A stretch of 64,000 nucleotides of DNA from Otatea glauca (taxonomy: Eukaryota > Streptophyta > Magnoliopsida > Poales > Poaceae), in NCBI GenBank assembly GCA_036346275.1, contig JAYEVK010000193.1, forward strand, positions 1 through 64,000, written 5' to 3'. The notes beneath the pieces were generated by a model. The model ran no database searches, was not told the origin of the DNA, and worked only from the letters and a program-made list of their open reading frames with translations. The translations under genes and the position numbers were made by a program. Below are positions 46,579 to 57,206 of the stretch, in pieces; the first letter of the stretch is position 1; every line of letters begins with the position of its first letter.

Positions 46579-49500
46579 TGTAATATCCCAATTTTTGGTT
46601 CAAAATAATTTTTTAATGTTATTTGTGTATTTTCTGAATTTTTAGGATTTTCTGGAATGTATTTGGAATTTATTTTTATTTTTGATTTATGTTCAATATG
46701 AATATCATTTAATTATGTGAAAAGTTTAAATAAATTTTTTTCAAAAATATTTTATTTAAGTTTCAAATGTCATAAAATATTTTTGGGAATTTTTCTAGGA
46801 TTTTTATAATATTTTTACTATTTTATTTGAATTAATATAATTTTGGAAAATATTTTAAATCAAAATTTTTTAAAACAGAGTGAATAGTGCTTGGGCTGAA
46901 AGCCCAATCAAGCCCAGCCCTATTCCTTAAGCTTGGCCCGGTTCGATCCAGCAAGACCTAATTGTCAGTAAACCCTAAAACCCAGAGCCGTTGGATTGTG
47001 TTGGACGGTTGGATGGAGTTTTGGAAACACTATCTGGCTTGTAGCCGTTGGATGAGGATCGTGAGGTTGAGATTGATCTGGTGAAAAGAGAACCCTAAGG
47101 GATCCCGACCATTGAAAGCAGGTGTGGCTCAGATCGGATCTGGACTGTGTGCATCGTGGCTGTTCATCAAGACACATGGACGGTGGGAGTTCATCGCCTT
47201 CACGCCGTGTTTGAACCGTAAACAATGTCACCGCTGCTCGCTGTGGACTCGAGCTTTGTGCGACGTCGAGGCTACTTAAGGCACTCTAGGTCATCGTCCG
47301 AGGAGCATCGCGGCCTTGCGCAACTTTTCATCGGAGCTGTTTCAGCCAAAGCGCCGTCATTTGTCCAAGGAAGATCGTCGGCACTCGGAAGCTTTGCCGT
47401 CACTTTCTTTTGAGTTGATCTACTTCTACACCGCGCCAGAGTTGAAGATGAGGGCACCTACGACCTTTTGTCAAGCCGCATCAGATCCGTGGCTTGTTGT
47501 CGCCGGAAAGTCGTTGAGTCGTCGGTTGGTAGGTCATCTTCCCCATCTCTATTAAGGCACCGTCGCTAGATATTACTGGCGAAAAACCAAGCGACAGGAT
47601 CTGACATGGCGGCCAAATGTCGCCACGTGTGCGACGCGTCGGTTGGACAGCTTGCATGGACATCTGCGTGACAGCCGAGTGAGCGCTTGGTCAGTGGTGC
47701 CACGTCAGCCTTGGTCCAGTCCCACGCATTAGTTGGTCGTGTTTTCGTGGACCGTGTTCATGTATGTCTCGGGTTCACCGTGGACTAGGTCCACCGTGCA
47801 TGGGGCCCCTGTCAACCAAATAGGGGTATTTCCAGATTTATGTTAATCAGTATAATCAGGGCTGACGTCAGCAATGACGCCATAAATAGAATTTCTAGTA
47901 TAAAAATAATTTGGGAAAAGATGATTTTTCCATTTTTCTGATTTATCTTTTATCAAATCTTTCGTGAGTCCGTTCTTCCTCATACGAGCTCCGATTGAGG
48001 TGATTCAAATTTCTAAAAAAAATTAAAATTGAGATCTATTTAATAGTGAATTTTATTTGTTTTTTCAATTTGTTTTCTCTCTATTTTTATATTTATTTTT
48101 TATTCATCTCGTTTCGCGTAGACATCAAAGTACCCGGTTAGCACGAGAGTGAAGATTTGACGCAAGACCAAGATCCAGACCTTTTCTATGGTAAGTTGTG
48201 CTTTGATCATGTTGAACCCAGTTTTACAAAATTGCTATGTTCATTTAAATTATTGCATGTGATTTCAAAATAGGTTGGGATCTAGTTATTCAACCCAATT
48301 AGATTAATTGTACCTTGTTATTTGTATGCCATGATTATTTATTACCCTAGGATGGATCATTATTAGTTGGTTGTTATTAGGTATCGACATAGGATGGTTA
48401 GATCATGAATAGTTTGCTTAGATATGCTACGTATAACTCATGTCTTTTTGAATATCAAAATCAATCCTGAGTAATGGAATATGGAACATGTTTATGAAAG
48501 GTGTGACGGGTGTTGTCACACAATGATGTTGAGTGGTAGTGACATGTCATGAAATAATATTGACTTGTTGATGGCACGTTGTGCATGATAATGAACTGTG
48601 GTGGTAAATAATTTAGATTGGGCAAGTGGCAAGGGGCTGTGTGTCCAGGTGGGCTAGTATGGCGGTTGGGTTATGGAAGTCTTGCCTCGGTCAATTAAGA
48701 ACTTGACCTTTCAAGCCTTTGAACTGAGTTAAACATGCAACCACATGTCTGGTAAGGATCAAACCTAACTAAGTAAGATTACCAATGTTTTGTCATGTGA
48801 TACCTCAGGCGGATAATCATACGGAAGTGTGGATACATGAAAGTGTGGTTATGGTGGAGGATGTGATGTACTTCGGTCTCGTGTCGGTGCAACGGTATGT
48901 CGGTCCTATAATTCACCTCCGCTGAGGGAAGGGATAGTGTATGTCTTACCGGAAGGGTTAGTGCCAGGATAAAGGTGTAAGGCCCCCATTTTTGTTAATG
49001 AATACCAAAAAATGGATACCATGTGCATACAATACTAGTCCCATGATCAGTAGCTAGTACGCACAAATACAAATTGATATCACAGTCATACACAAACTTT
49101 ATTACACAGCGGAAGTAAGGTTACATAATATTTTTACAATACCAAAAGTAAAACTACAGTGGAGACAACTTCTTGTAGTATGCCTTTTAACCCATTGTTC
49201 TACAGGCAACTGACAAGGGAAAAACCTTAGAAAAAATCATCGTTAAATTCCCCGTATCCTGTATCAATGTATGAATCGTCGGGGTAATCTGATTCTTCAC
49301 CTAAAAATATCAACATAGGCAAGTTGAGTACTTACGTACTCGCAAGACTTTTGCAAATCCTAAAATACATACAGGTCATTTCAATGAAAGGCTATTAAGG
49401 TTAATTTGCAGAAAGCCAGTTTGAAATGTAAATACAGAATAATAAATTGTAGTAAAATTGCTTAAAAGCAGATTAATTAAAACGATAGTAAGTGCGAGTA

Positions 49501-52500
49501 AATAAAAATTTGAATCTAGGTAAAATGACCATAATCAAAACCAGTTCTACTGACACACAGTAGAGTTCACCAACACACGGTAGAAACCGCATTTTATGAA
49601 AATAAACAAAACTGTTAACTATGTGATGACTTTACCAAGTGTCCATTACCGCGGACGCGGCTAATCGATTAGTTTTACACTCTACAGAGACATGACTGAC
49701 TCTTTGAGCAATCGATATTTGCACACTTCCTTTGGTGTGCCGCAGAGAGTCATGTTATAACTGTTACATTATTTAATCCTGACTTTGCACCAGCACGGTG
49801 ACGATAAACTCATTCTGTGGCGTAAGAACTCAGAGCATAGAAATGATGGAACTACCCACAGTATGGCGTACACCGTTATATTGGTAGACGTTTAATCCAT
49901 GATCACCTCAGTGTGGACGTCCCGTCGAGCAATTCATTAAGAAACAGCTCGTACTACTTCGGCCTTCCAAGTGCAAAGCTAGTTTTAAATAACTTAATAA
50001 GTTCGAGCTGTCCCATACCAGCACTTGTGGTTGTATGATAATTCTTGACCTGAAAACAACCCATAGTTTGGTCCTTAACTCGACATGGGCAACAATCTCC
50101 ACCCTACACTACGTGCAAAGACATACACACCCGGCTATTGCCAATAATTGCCCGCATCTAAACCATAGTTTTATTTTCATTTTCCAACCAAAACACCAAC
50201 CATAGAAATGATCATACTCAACAAATGTCATATCCAATATTTTTAATCATGTCACAGTTTTAGGTTGTTTTAAGCATGGCTAAGCATAACACTAAGTGTA
50301 AGTGACCCATATTGACATCAAATAATGTCTATGTCGTTCTAGGGTTTTCAAGGTTCACAAATCCAAACTTATCAAGGAAGTTCTACAAAACCACAGGTAC
50401 AACTACCAGTTTCCATAATATAGCAGACTTTAATAAAAATAAAGTATGCAGTAAAATGTTTAATGAAAACATTTGCAAAGCTAGGATCAATATGATCAAA
50501 GGGGATTGCTTACCTTGTTGATTATCCTCGACTTCAAACTCCTGATCGTCGAATGTACCGGATTCGTCGGGTTCTACACGTCGTATGGCAACATATAACA
50601 AATACCAAATTTCAATAGGGCCAAAAATAAATCATATTGAAATATTCAAATAAAATAACTTCACAATTCAGAAGTGGTTACATGAATTATTTGTTCTTAT
50701 TTGCAATTTAAAGATTTAGTCTATTTGAATCATTATTACATTATTTTACCACATATTTAATAACTTAAAATTTTCTTATAACAAACCCTAAGTATTTTTG
50801 CATATTATGGTTTTTGAGGTTACAAAGAATCTAAAAAAATTTATTTTACTAAATTTGGTGATCATTTGCAAAATTTTCATGTATGACATATTTCTAATCC
50901 TTTCTTTAAATTTGAATTCAAAAATTTAAATAAAATTCAATTCTGAAATATTCTTGCATATTCTGAATCTACATGATTTTAGATGAATTTAGGAATTTAT
51001 TTCACACAATTTGGATAGTTAGTTCAAAAGATATTCAAGTTTGAATACTCTAGGTTTTGAAAAATACTGAAAATTAGAAAACTGCCGAAAATGGAAAGTA
51101 CGCTGCTGGGAAAACGTGCTTTCTTTTTTACGGTATCACGCCGAGGCGCCGACACCGGGTCCACACGGTAGCGATCAAGACGCGAATACAGGCGATCGAC
51201 GCGCACGGATTCATGGGTGGTACGATCGACAAAGTGAGTTTCGATGTCGCTGGCGCAGAAGACGGCGCCGACGACCTACCGATACCAAGGCCCACATGGT
51301 AGCGCCGGCTCAAGACGGGCGGCCGATTCCTGCCCGCTGGCGGTGACCAGAGCGAGCACGCGGCCTTCCGGCTCGCCGAGCGGCGGACCGGTTCCACCAT
51401 TGTACTGTGGACCTGCGGCGCACACGCAAGGGCGGCCGCGACCGAGATGGCCGGAAGGGGGTTCCACCGACGGGGTGCGGCGGCAGCAGCTACGAGCGAA
51501 GCTCGCAGACGGCGATTCACCGCCGGAGAGAAGGAATGGGTTCCACCCTAGGCTTCAGCGTGCCAAGGCGAGCACGAGGGAGGTTGCGCGGTGGTCTGAG
51601 GTGCTCTGCAGCGGCACGTCACCGTGTGAGGGCGGCGGCGGCCATGGCCTAGCGGCGGTGAAGCACCGGCAGCGATCCCCGAGGTTCATCTTTACCTCTA
51701 CGAGCATCTGCATGCCTCAATGGTTCGATTTCATCAATAATCTTGAAGAATGGATGAAGGGGCAGAGCTCTCACCATGCACGGTGGCGGCGGAGGAAAAG
51801 GCTTCAGGTAAGGCTCGGGATGAGTTGCTGGTAATGCCAGGAGGCTTCGGCGAGGATGGCTCGGAGTGAAATCGAGTGTGGCGGCGATTTGCTCACTTCT
51901 CCCCTTTTTGGGTTTTGCCCGAGCTGGAGGAGATGGGGGAACGAGCGGCGAAATGGGTTGCACAGGAGGCTAGCTGGGTTGGCTGCGACGTGGGCGACGC
52001 CTTTTATACGGGGAGGCGAAGGCGGTTTGGGCGCGGGTGCGAGAAGACCTGAGACGGTCGTCTCAGCGCGAGAGAGAGCAGAGAGGAGAGGGAGAAGAAG
52101 ATGCGCGGGAGTCACTGACGCGTGGGGGCGAGCTGGCAGCGACTGGCGCACGTGCCGAGTGGCTGACACGCCGAGCCCACAAGTCAGCGAGAGGAGAAAA
52201 AGAATTCTAACGAAGACTCAGGACAGAACGGGAGGATTACGGCGGTTTCGTTAGTCAAACCGACTTAAAATTTTATAAAATGTTTACCCTAGGTCGTAAA
52301 GTAAATTACCAGGCTCCTGTAAAATTTTCACCATTTTATGATGCATGTAGAGTTTTAAATAATTCTGACAATACAGCTGTTGCTGTTCTGCCCACTCGGA
52401 TTTTCATTTTATTTGTAATCGAATTGAAGTTAATATTTTGTAAAAAAATTATCAGAGTCTAAAATGTCATTCTAAACCTTATGTATAATTTTCAGATTTT

Positions 52501-53843
52501 ATTTCTTGATATTTAATTTTTAATAATTCTGACATTACTATTTTTCAATTTATTTCTTCACTGTTTTTGAATTTTTAAAATTAAAAATGAATTAGTAAAT
52601 TCGTGATATTTTTAATGGGGATTGAAACTGTGCTGATGTCGGCAGGGTAAAAATCTTGATCTAGGATAACGTCCAGAGATTTTTACACAATTCTTTTACC
52701 ATTTTACCCTGACTTTCTTTTCACATGATTTGCTTTGATTAAATATTATTTTAATTAATCCAGCTATTCCACCTACTTAAACTGGCTGAGGAGAGCCCTT
52801 AGATTTTTGTTATGACTTTGGTACGTTTTTGTTGACTTGGAATTTTTACTTTTTTTAGTTTTACCATTTTACTATATTCTTTAATTCACTTTGTTTTATT
52901 AAGGAAAAGCCAAAATAATATCCAATAAATCCGGAAAATTTAGAAATTTCAGAAATAATACACAAAAGATTTTTAACTCATTTTTATTTATTTTATTAAT
53001 TTTGAGGCTGTTACAAAAGGTTTCTGAAAGGTTTTATCATAATCTCTCTGTCGACACACCTAAGAAAGTGTGTTAATCCAGAGGCAAAAGGAGATGATCA
53101 TGTCATGTGGGTAAAGTATATAACCTCTATAGAGGTTAAAATCTATTCCAATAGCCATGTTTACGGTTATGGACAATGCTTGAGAATTACAATCAAGGGT
53201 TAGATTTTATAAAATAAAACTTGGAAAGGGAAGCAGTGTGTTATGGAAAGTTTGGAATATGATTAGGGCTGTGAGCCAGTTTACTCTTGAGAAATACTTG
53301 ATAGTTATTATATATTGTTATTTGTTTTACTGTCTTTTCAATCTATTTATTGTATTCATTTGTAAATACTGCTTTACTGCAAAACAACCATATCAGCCAT
53401 TCCATTGAAATAAGCCTTGTATATAGTTATATTAGAATTGCATTTTGTGCACAACTTATTGAGTGCTTTATGTAATCACCTTTGCCAACAACAAACTCAC
53501 CTGTTGAGGAGTCTACATCAGCTTTGAAGGAGGAGTATCCAGAAAGGACGAATATCTAGGGTGCGAGCCTTGTCAGTTGTCTATGGTATATTGAGGGGTT
53601 ATCTACGTTATCTTTTAGCTGCAATTTAATTTGTATCTAAAGTTTAGCCCTGCATGGCAAAGTCATGTAAGATCGACCATAAAGTCAGTCAACAGATTAA
53701 TAATTGATATATGAAGTCTTTTATTACGATTCCGCTGTGTATGATTGTGATATTCATCTATGTTAAGCATGTGTGCACTAGCGTGATCCTCAACTAGTGT
53801 GATATACATAGAGGGTCTGAATTTGCATATTCGAATCCCGACA
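46579..53843 (+). mobile_element. Solo LTR (Gypsy, Del/Tekay-like) with nested insert
   Basis: Starts TGTAATATCCC and ends CCCGACA, with TGCAG on both sides (46574-46578 and 53844-53848). Without the inner element (48976-53015 plus one AAAGG) it is about 3.2 kb. It is homologous over its length to the minus-strand solo LTR at 17112-20170; for example GTAAGTTGTGCTTTGATCATG (48191) and TTGAGTGCTTTATGTAATCACC (53458) have counterparts there. No internal coding domain is present. Confidence 0.88.
48976..53015 (-). mobile_element. Solo LTR, 4.04 kb, nested in another solo LTR
   Basis: Bounded by TGTAAGGCCCCC at the left and GAGGCTGTTACA at the right (TG...CA). AAAGG is duplicated at 48971-48975 and 53016-53020. 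Read on the minus strand it starts TGTAACAGCCTC. Segments such as ACTAGTCCCATGAT (49040) and TTTACACTCTACAGAG (49673) show kinship with the solo LTR at 17112-20170. A GC-rich core at 51110-52200 has overlapping frames without a recognised domain. Inserted antisense to its host LTR. Confidence 0.88.
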
Positions 53844-53848
53844 TGCAG

Positions 53849-54034
53849 CCCAACACGTAGATGGGGTTGCACGGCCTGCACTTCCTCGACAAGACTCCGG
53901 TGGCAAGGAGGGCTAGAAGGCCGTCGAGGTAGTAACTAGCATGATTCTGTTCATTTTTCTGAAAACACTATGATTTGGTTCATTCTACCTGTTAGCTATT
54001 AATCAATGTTGTCATGTATGATGACATGATGTAG
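53849..54034 (+). other. Captured or host sequence beside the RBOH fragment
   Basis: The GC-rich segment at 53849-53935 continues, across the excised solo LTR, the short GC-rich piece at 46513-46578. Together they form a frame interrupted by one TAG. It looks exon-like but was not recognised. The AT-rich remainder, with a GTAG acceptor at 54031-54034, looks like an intron. Confidence 0.35.
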
Positions 54035-54334
54035 GCTGTCATTTATCCAGGAAATGTGCTCTCTGTTCACAGGAAGAAGCCACTAGGTTTCAAGTACAAG
54101 AGTGGGATGTACCTGCTCGTAAAATGTCATGATGTCTCACCTTTCAAATGGTACCAGTTCATCCTTGTAGCATATATATCCAAGATATAATTTACCTGAG
54201 GTTCTTGCTTACAGTTCATCAATCTTTGCAGGCATCTGTTCTCAATCACTTCTGCACCCGGAGATGACTACTTGAGCATGCATATCCTTACACTAGGCGA
54301 CTAGACATCTGAATTCAGGAACATGTTCGTCAAG
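54035..54334 (+). pseudogene. RBOH (NADPH oxidase) gene fragment, two exons
   Basis: Respiratory burst oxidase homologues are plasma-membrane enzymes passing electrons from NADPH through FAD and haem to oxygen. Exon A (54035-54150) reads YPGNVLSVHRKKPLGFKYKS then GMYLLVKCHDVSPFK. A GT-AG intron follows (54151-54231). Exon B (54232-54334) reads [23 protein letters not shown], a TAG where the family has Trp, then TSEFRNMFVK. This is the FAD-binding part ([12 protein letters not shown]...) of the C-terminal domain. Only this slice of an approximately 900-residue protein is present, with introns retained, so it was copied at the DNA level. It lies 1.3 kb inside a CACTA terminus, suggesting transduplication. 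Confidence 0.85.
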
Positions 54335-55529
54335 GTTAGTTGAGGCAACACAACTGCAATACAAGAGCATTAAGTTTCTTTATTACATAATTAGACTATT
54401 AGAGGGGAGCAATGTGGATTGCAAGTTATTGTTGTCTATTCATTTTAGGCATCTGGTATTTTTCATGGGTGTATACACCCTCTGCCATCCTAATTTGTTT
54501 TCTTAATTATTCACGAAGTGACATTTCTCTTTATACAGGACAAATGGAGTTGAAGCGAAATAGTCACGAAGCCAGAATTAAATGAAGGTATTTATCCTAT
54601 TAACAAATGTTTATGTTTTTTATATTTAAATTATTTGGACCACGATCTGATTAGTCCAAGCTTCCCTTTCCAGATAATAGAGAACGCTAAAAAGGGTGTC
54701 CATGTTGAGAACCTGATGGAACATGAGGTTTCTAATGCCTGAAAAGTGATTGAACAACTTGTTGAGGTCAGTGTTCCAAAAATTATTCTTGTAGGAATGA
54801 TACTTCAAGTAAAAGGGCTAGGACCCCTCCGGGTCGATTATTGCAAAGCGATTAACTTAACATATTTAACTGTGTATCAAGACCGTTACAAGTTTTATTT
54901 ATGTTGTATGTTGACTACTATAGATATATTTAAGTTTGCAAATTTTATTGTTGTAAATTTTTATCAGTTTTTATTGTTGTGAATTTTTATCTCAGTTGAG
55001 AATAATACAAGGAGAATAAGATAGTATTGGTTATGCATTTTCTCATCTTTTTCTGGATTGGCTCGGATAGAATTAAAAAACAATCATAATTGCAAACATA
55101 AGCCCATCTCATCGGTAGACTTTTAAACATGACTTGTCCTTTTATTAATTTCCAAAAGACTTGTTATAGTTATATCACGTTACTTACATTATTACTTATT
55201 TTTTACTAGCTGTGCAGCTAACATATATCTACTAATGTGATGCTTGCAGATACACACATACATATACGCGCACACACACATTTATGTGTCAAATAATCCT
55301 GTTCCTACACAAGATGAGAGTAAAAATATGTTGTCTATGGTATTCTCATTTGGAGATAAGGATGAAGTGGAAGATAAATCAGAGCATGACAACTTTCAGA
55401 ATGAACTGTAAATAAAATTGGATTTTGCCTTGGAATCCATCAATATTTATTCTCACAGATACGAGGAGGTACTTAACTTTCTGCTATGTCTGTAAATTAT
55501 TCCATTGATATGATAAGTCTGTGATAGCC
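54335..55529 (+). other. Interior of the CACTA-linked block
   Basis: Contains two more exon-like pieces with AG and GT borders (about 54540-54589 and 54675-54764), both carrying stop codons and not recognised. A CA-rich microsatellite lies at 55253-55283. No transposase motif was seen. Confidence 0.4.
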
Positions 55530-55665
55530 TATTATTACAGACGGTTTGTATCAAGAACCGTCTGTGATGCGCCTTATTATCTCAAATACATGTTTACAGA
55601 CGGTTTAAAAAATCGTCTGTGATAATGTTTTTGAACTATCTGTGATGGCTTTTTCTGTAGTAGTG
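55530..55665 (+). mobile_element. CACTA transposon 3' terminus
   Basis: The plus strand ends TTTTTCTGTAGTAGTG, i.e. CACTACTACAGAAAAA on the opposite strand, the hallmark end of En/Spm-type CACTA elements. Subterminal repeats ACAGACGGTTT and AACCGTCTGT alternate in both orientations between 55537 and 55620, as expected for transposase-binding sites. The opposite terminus was not found in the window and is probably deleted near 46512. Confidence 0.8.
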
Positions 55666-56926
55666 CTTATCGGTCGGCTCTTAATGACTCCAATTTGTGT
55701 ATTGCTATGGCTAAGGAATTTCATGCTCTCATTCAAAACAATACTTGGACGCTCATTCCTCCTACTCCCAATACTAATATTGTTTTTGGTAAATCGATTT
55801 TTCTCCATAAGTTTAATCCCAACGGCTTACTTGCTCATTATAAGACGCGCTGGGTCGTTTGGGGTTACTCAACAACCCGGAATTGATTTCGGTGAAACCT
55901 TCAATCCGGTTGTCAAGTCGACGACCATCCGTGTTGTTTTTAGTCTCGCCATCTCTTGTTCGTGGCCTATTTATCAACTTCATATTAAATCCACCTTTTT
56001 ACACGAGCAACTTGATGAGACTGTGTACAGTACAGTCAACAACCCCCGGTTCATCAATCCTCTCGTCCGAACTTTATTTTCCGTCTTTCTAAGTCTCTCT
56101 ATGGGCTAAAACAGATCCTCGCGCCTGGTTTTAGTGTTTTGCCTCCTTTGTTTAGACCATTGGCTTTCTCGGGTCCAAGTGTGACACGTCTCTTTTCATT
56201 TACAAGAATGGGCCTGGCATGGCATACATCTACCTTTATATTGATGATATTATTCTTACTGCCTTGTCTATATCTCTTCAACATATCTTTGTCTTCTTAG
56301 AGCTGAATTTTCTACGAAGGATCTTGGCCCCCTTCGTCACTTTCTTGGCATATCTGTTTCTCATAATTCCGATGATCTTCGTCTTTCAACGCACATACAT
56401 ATATAGAGGACATGCATTATTTCTTTGGCTGACATGAGTAACTGCAATCATGTGGCTACTCCTGTCGATTTACATTCCAAACTATATATTGATCATGGTT
56501 CTCCAGTTTCGGATCCCATCTTTTACCTAGCTTGGTCGGTGCACTTCAATATGTTACCATTACTAGACCCGATATAGCCAATACTGTTCAGCAGAAATGT
56601 CTTTTCATGCATGACCCGCGTGAACCACATTTTAACCTCATTAAACTTGTTCTCTGCTATCGTAAGGGCACTCTTGATCTTGGCCTTCAGCTCTTTTCCA
56701 CCTCCTCCGATAAGCTTGTTGCTTTACTCCGACACCGACTAGGTTCGACTTTTTCCTATTGCCTCTTTCTTGGTCTTCTAAACGTCAAACAATGGTTTCC
56801 GGTCAACTGCTGAGGTTGAGTATCGGACCGTTGCCAATGCGGTGGCGGAGTTTGTTGGGTACTCCTGTCATCTCTTGTTTGAGCTGCATCGTCCGGTGTC
56901 ACCAACAAGTGATAACGCTGTCTTCT
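55666..56926 (+). pseudogene. Reverse transcriptase and RNase H of the outer Copia
   Basis: Fragments in three frames: CIAMAKEFHALIQNNTWTLI, HKFNPNGLLAHYKTRWVVWG, GIDFGETFNPVVKSTTIRVV, AYIYLYIDDIILTA (YVDD changed to YIDD), LVGALQYVTITRPDIANTVQ, HFNLIKLVL...KGTLDLGLQLF and SWSSKRQTMVS. The RNase H segment ends FELHRPVSP, then DN and AVFS, where the element stops. Many stops and shifts. Confidence 0.9.
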
Positions 56927-57206
56927 CTCCCGCTCGCTCGCTCGTTCGCTTCCCCTCTCCGCTCCTCGTGCCGCTTCTTCTAGCAGCTAGCTCCCTTTGC
57001 TCACCACCTCCCGCCCTTTTTAAATCACCACCACTGCCAAATTCGCCTCCCCACCACCGCTGCCTCTGCCTAGCTAGGACACGCTAGTTAGATAGCTGAG
57101 CTAGCTTGCTACGATACGGCGCGCGCGACGCGAAGCGAAGCGCGTGGCTCCCGAGGATCCAAGGAGGGCTAGCTAGCTAGGAAGGCGTTGGTTTATTAGT
57201 TCTTGG
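56927..57206 (+). promoter_or_regulatory. Proximal promoter and 5' leader of the GT43 gene
   Basis: About 280 bp between the last Copia codons and the ATG. It is C/T-rich (CTCGCTCGCTCG, CCACCACTGCC), as in grass 5' regions. A TTTTTAAATCACC at about 57015-57027 is the only TATA-like motif. GAGCTAGCTTGC and GCTAGCTAGC repeats precede the start. Confidence 0.5.

Larger units (their letters stand above)
28604..56926 (+). mobile_element. Old Copia element split by nested insertions
   Basis: A Retrofit/Ale-like Copia on the plus strand. Its 5' LTR ends at 28798 (TTTCA), followed by a tRNA-Met primer binding site. Gag (29260-30070), protease and pre-integrase (30290-30730) lie left of the Tat Gypsy. 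A few codons follow it at 46495-46512. The integrase is missing, and reverse transcriptase to RNase H lies at 55670-56926. The 3' LTR is gone; the element stops inside RNase H about 280 bp before the GT43 start codon. The span includes the inserted elements. Its own remaining sequence is about 3.4 kb. The LTR start at 28604 is my estimate. Confidence 0.85.

Noticed and set aside
45704..46603. 299-codon open frame on the minus strand
   Set aside because: Same minisatellite translated in the second LTR. It runs over the element border into host sequence.
51128..52254. Several open frames in the GC-rich core of the solo LTR
   Set aside because: No conserved domain, open on both strands, and located inside a bounded LTR.
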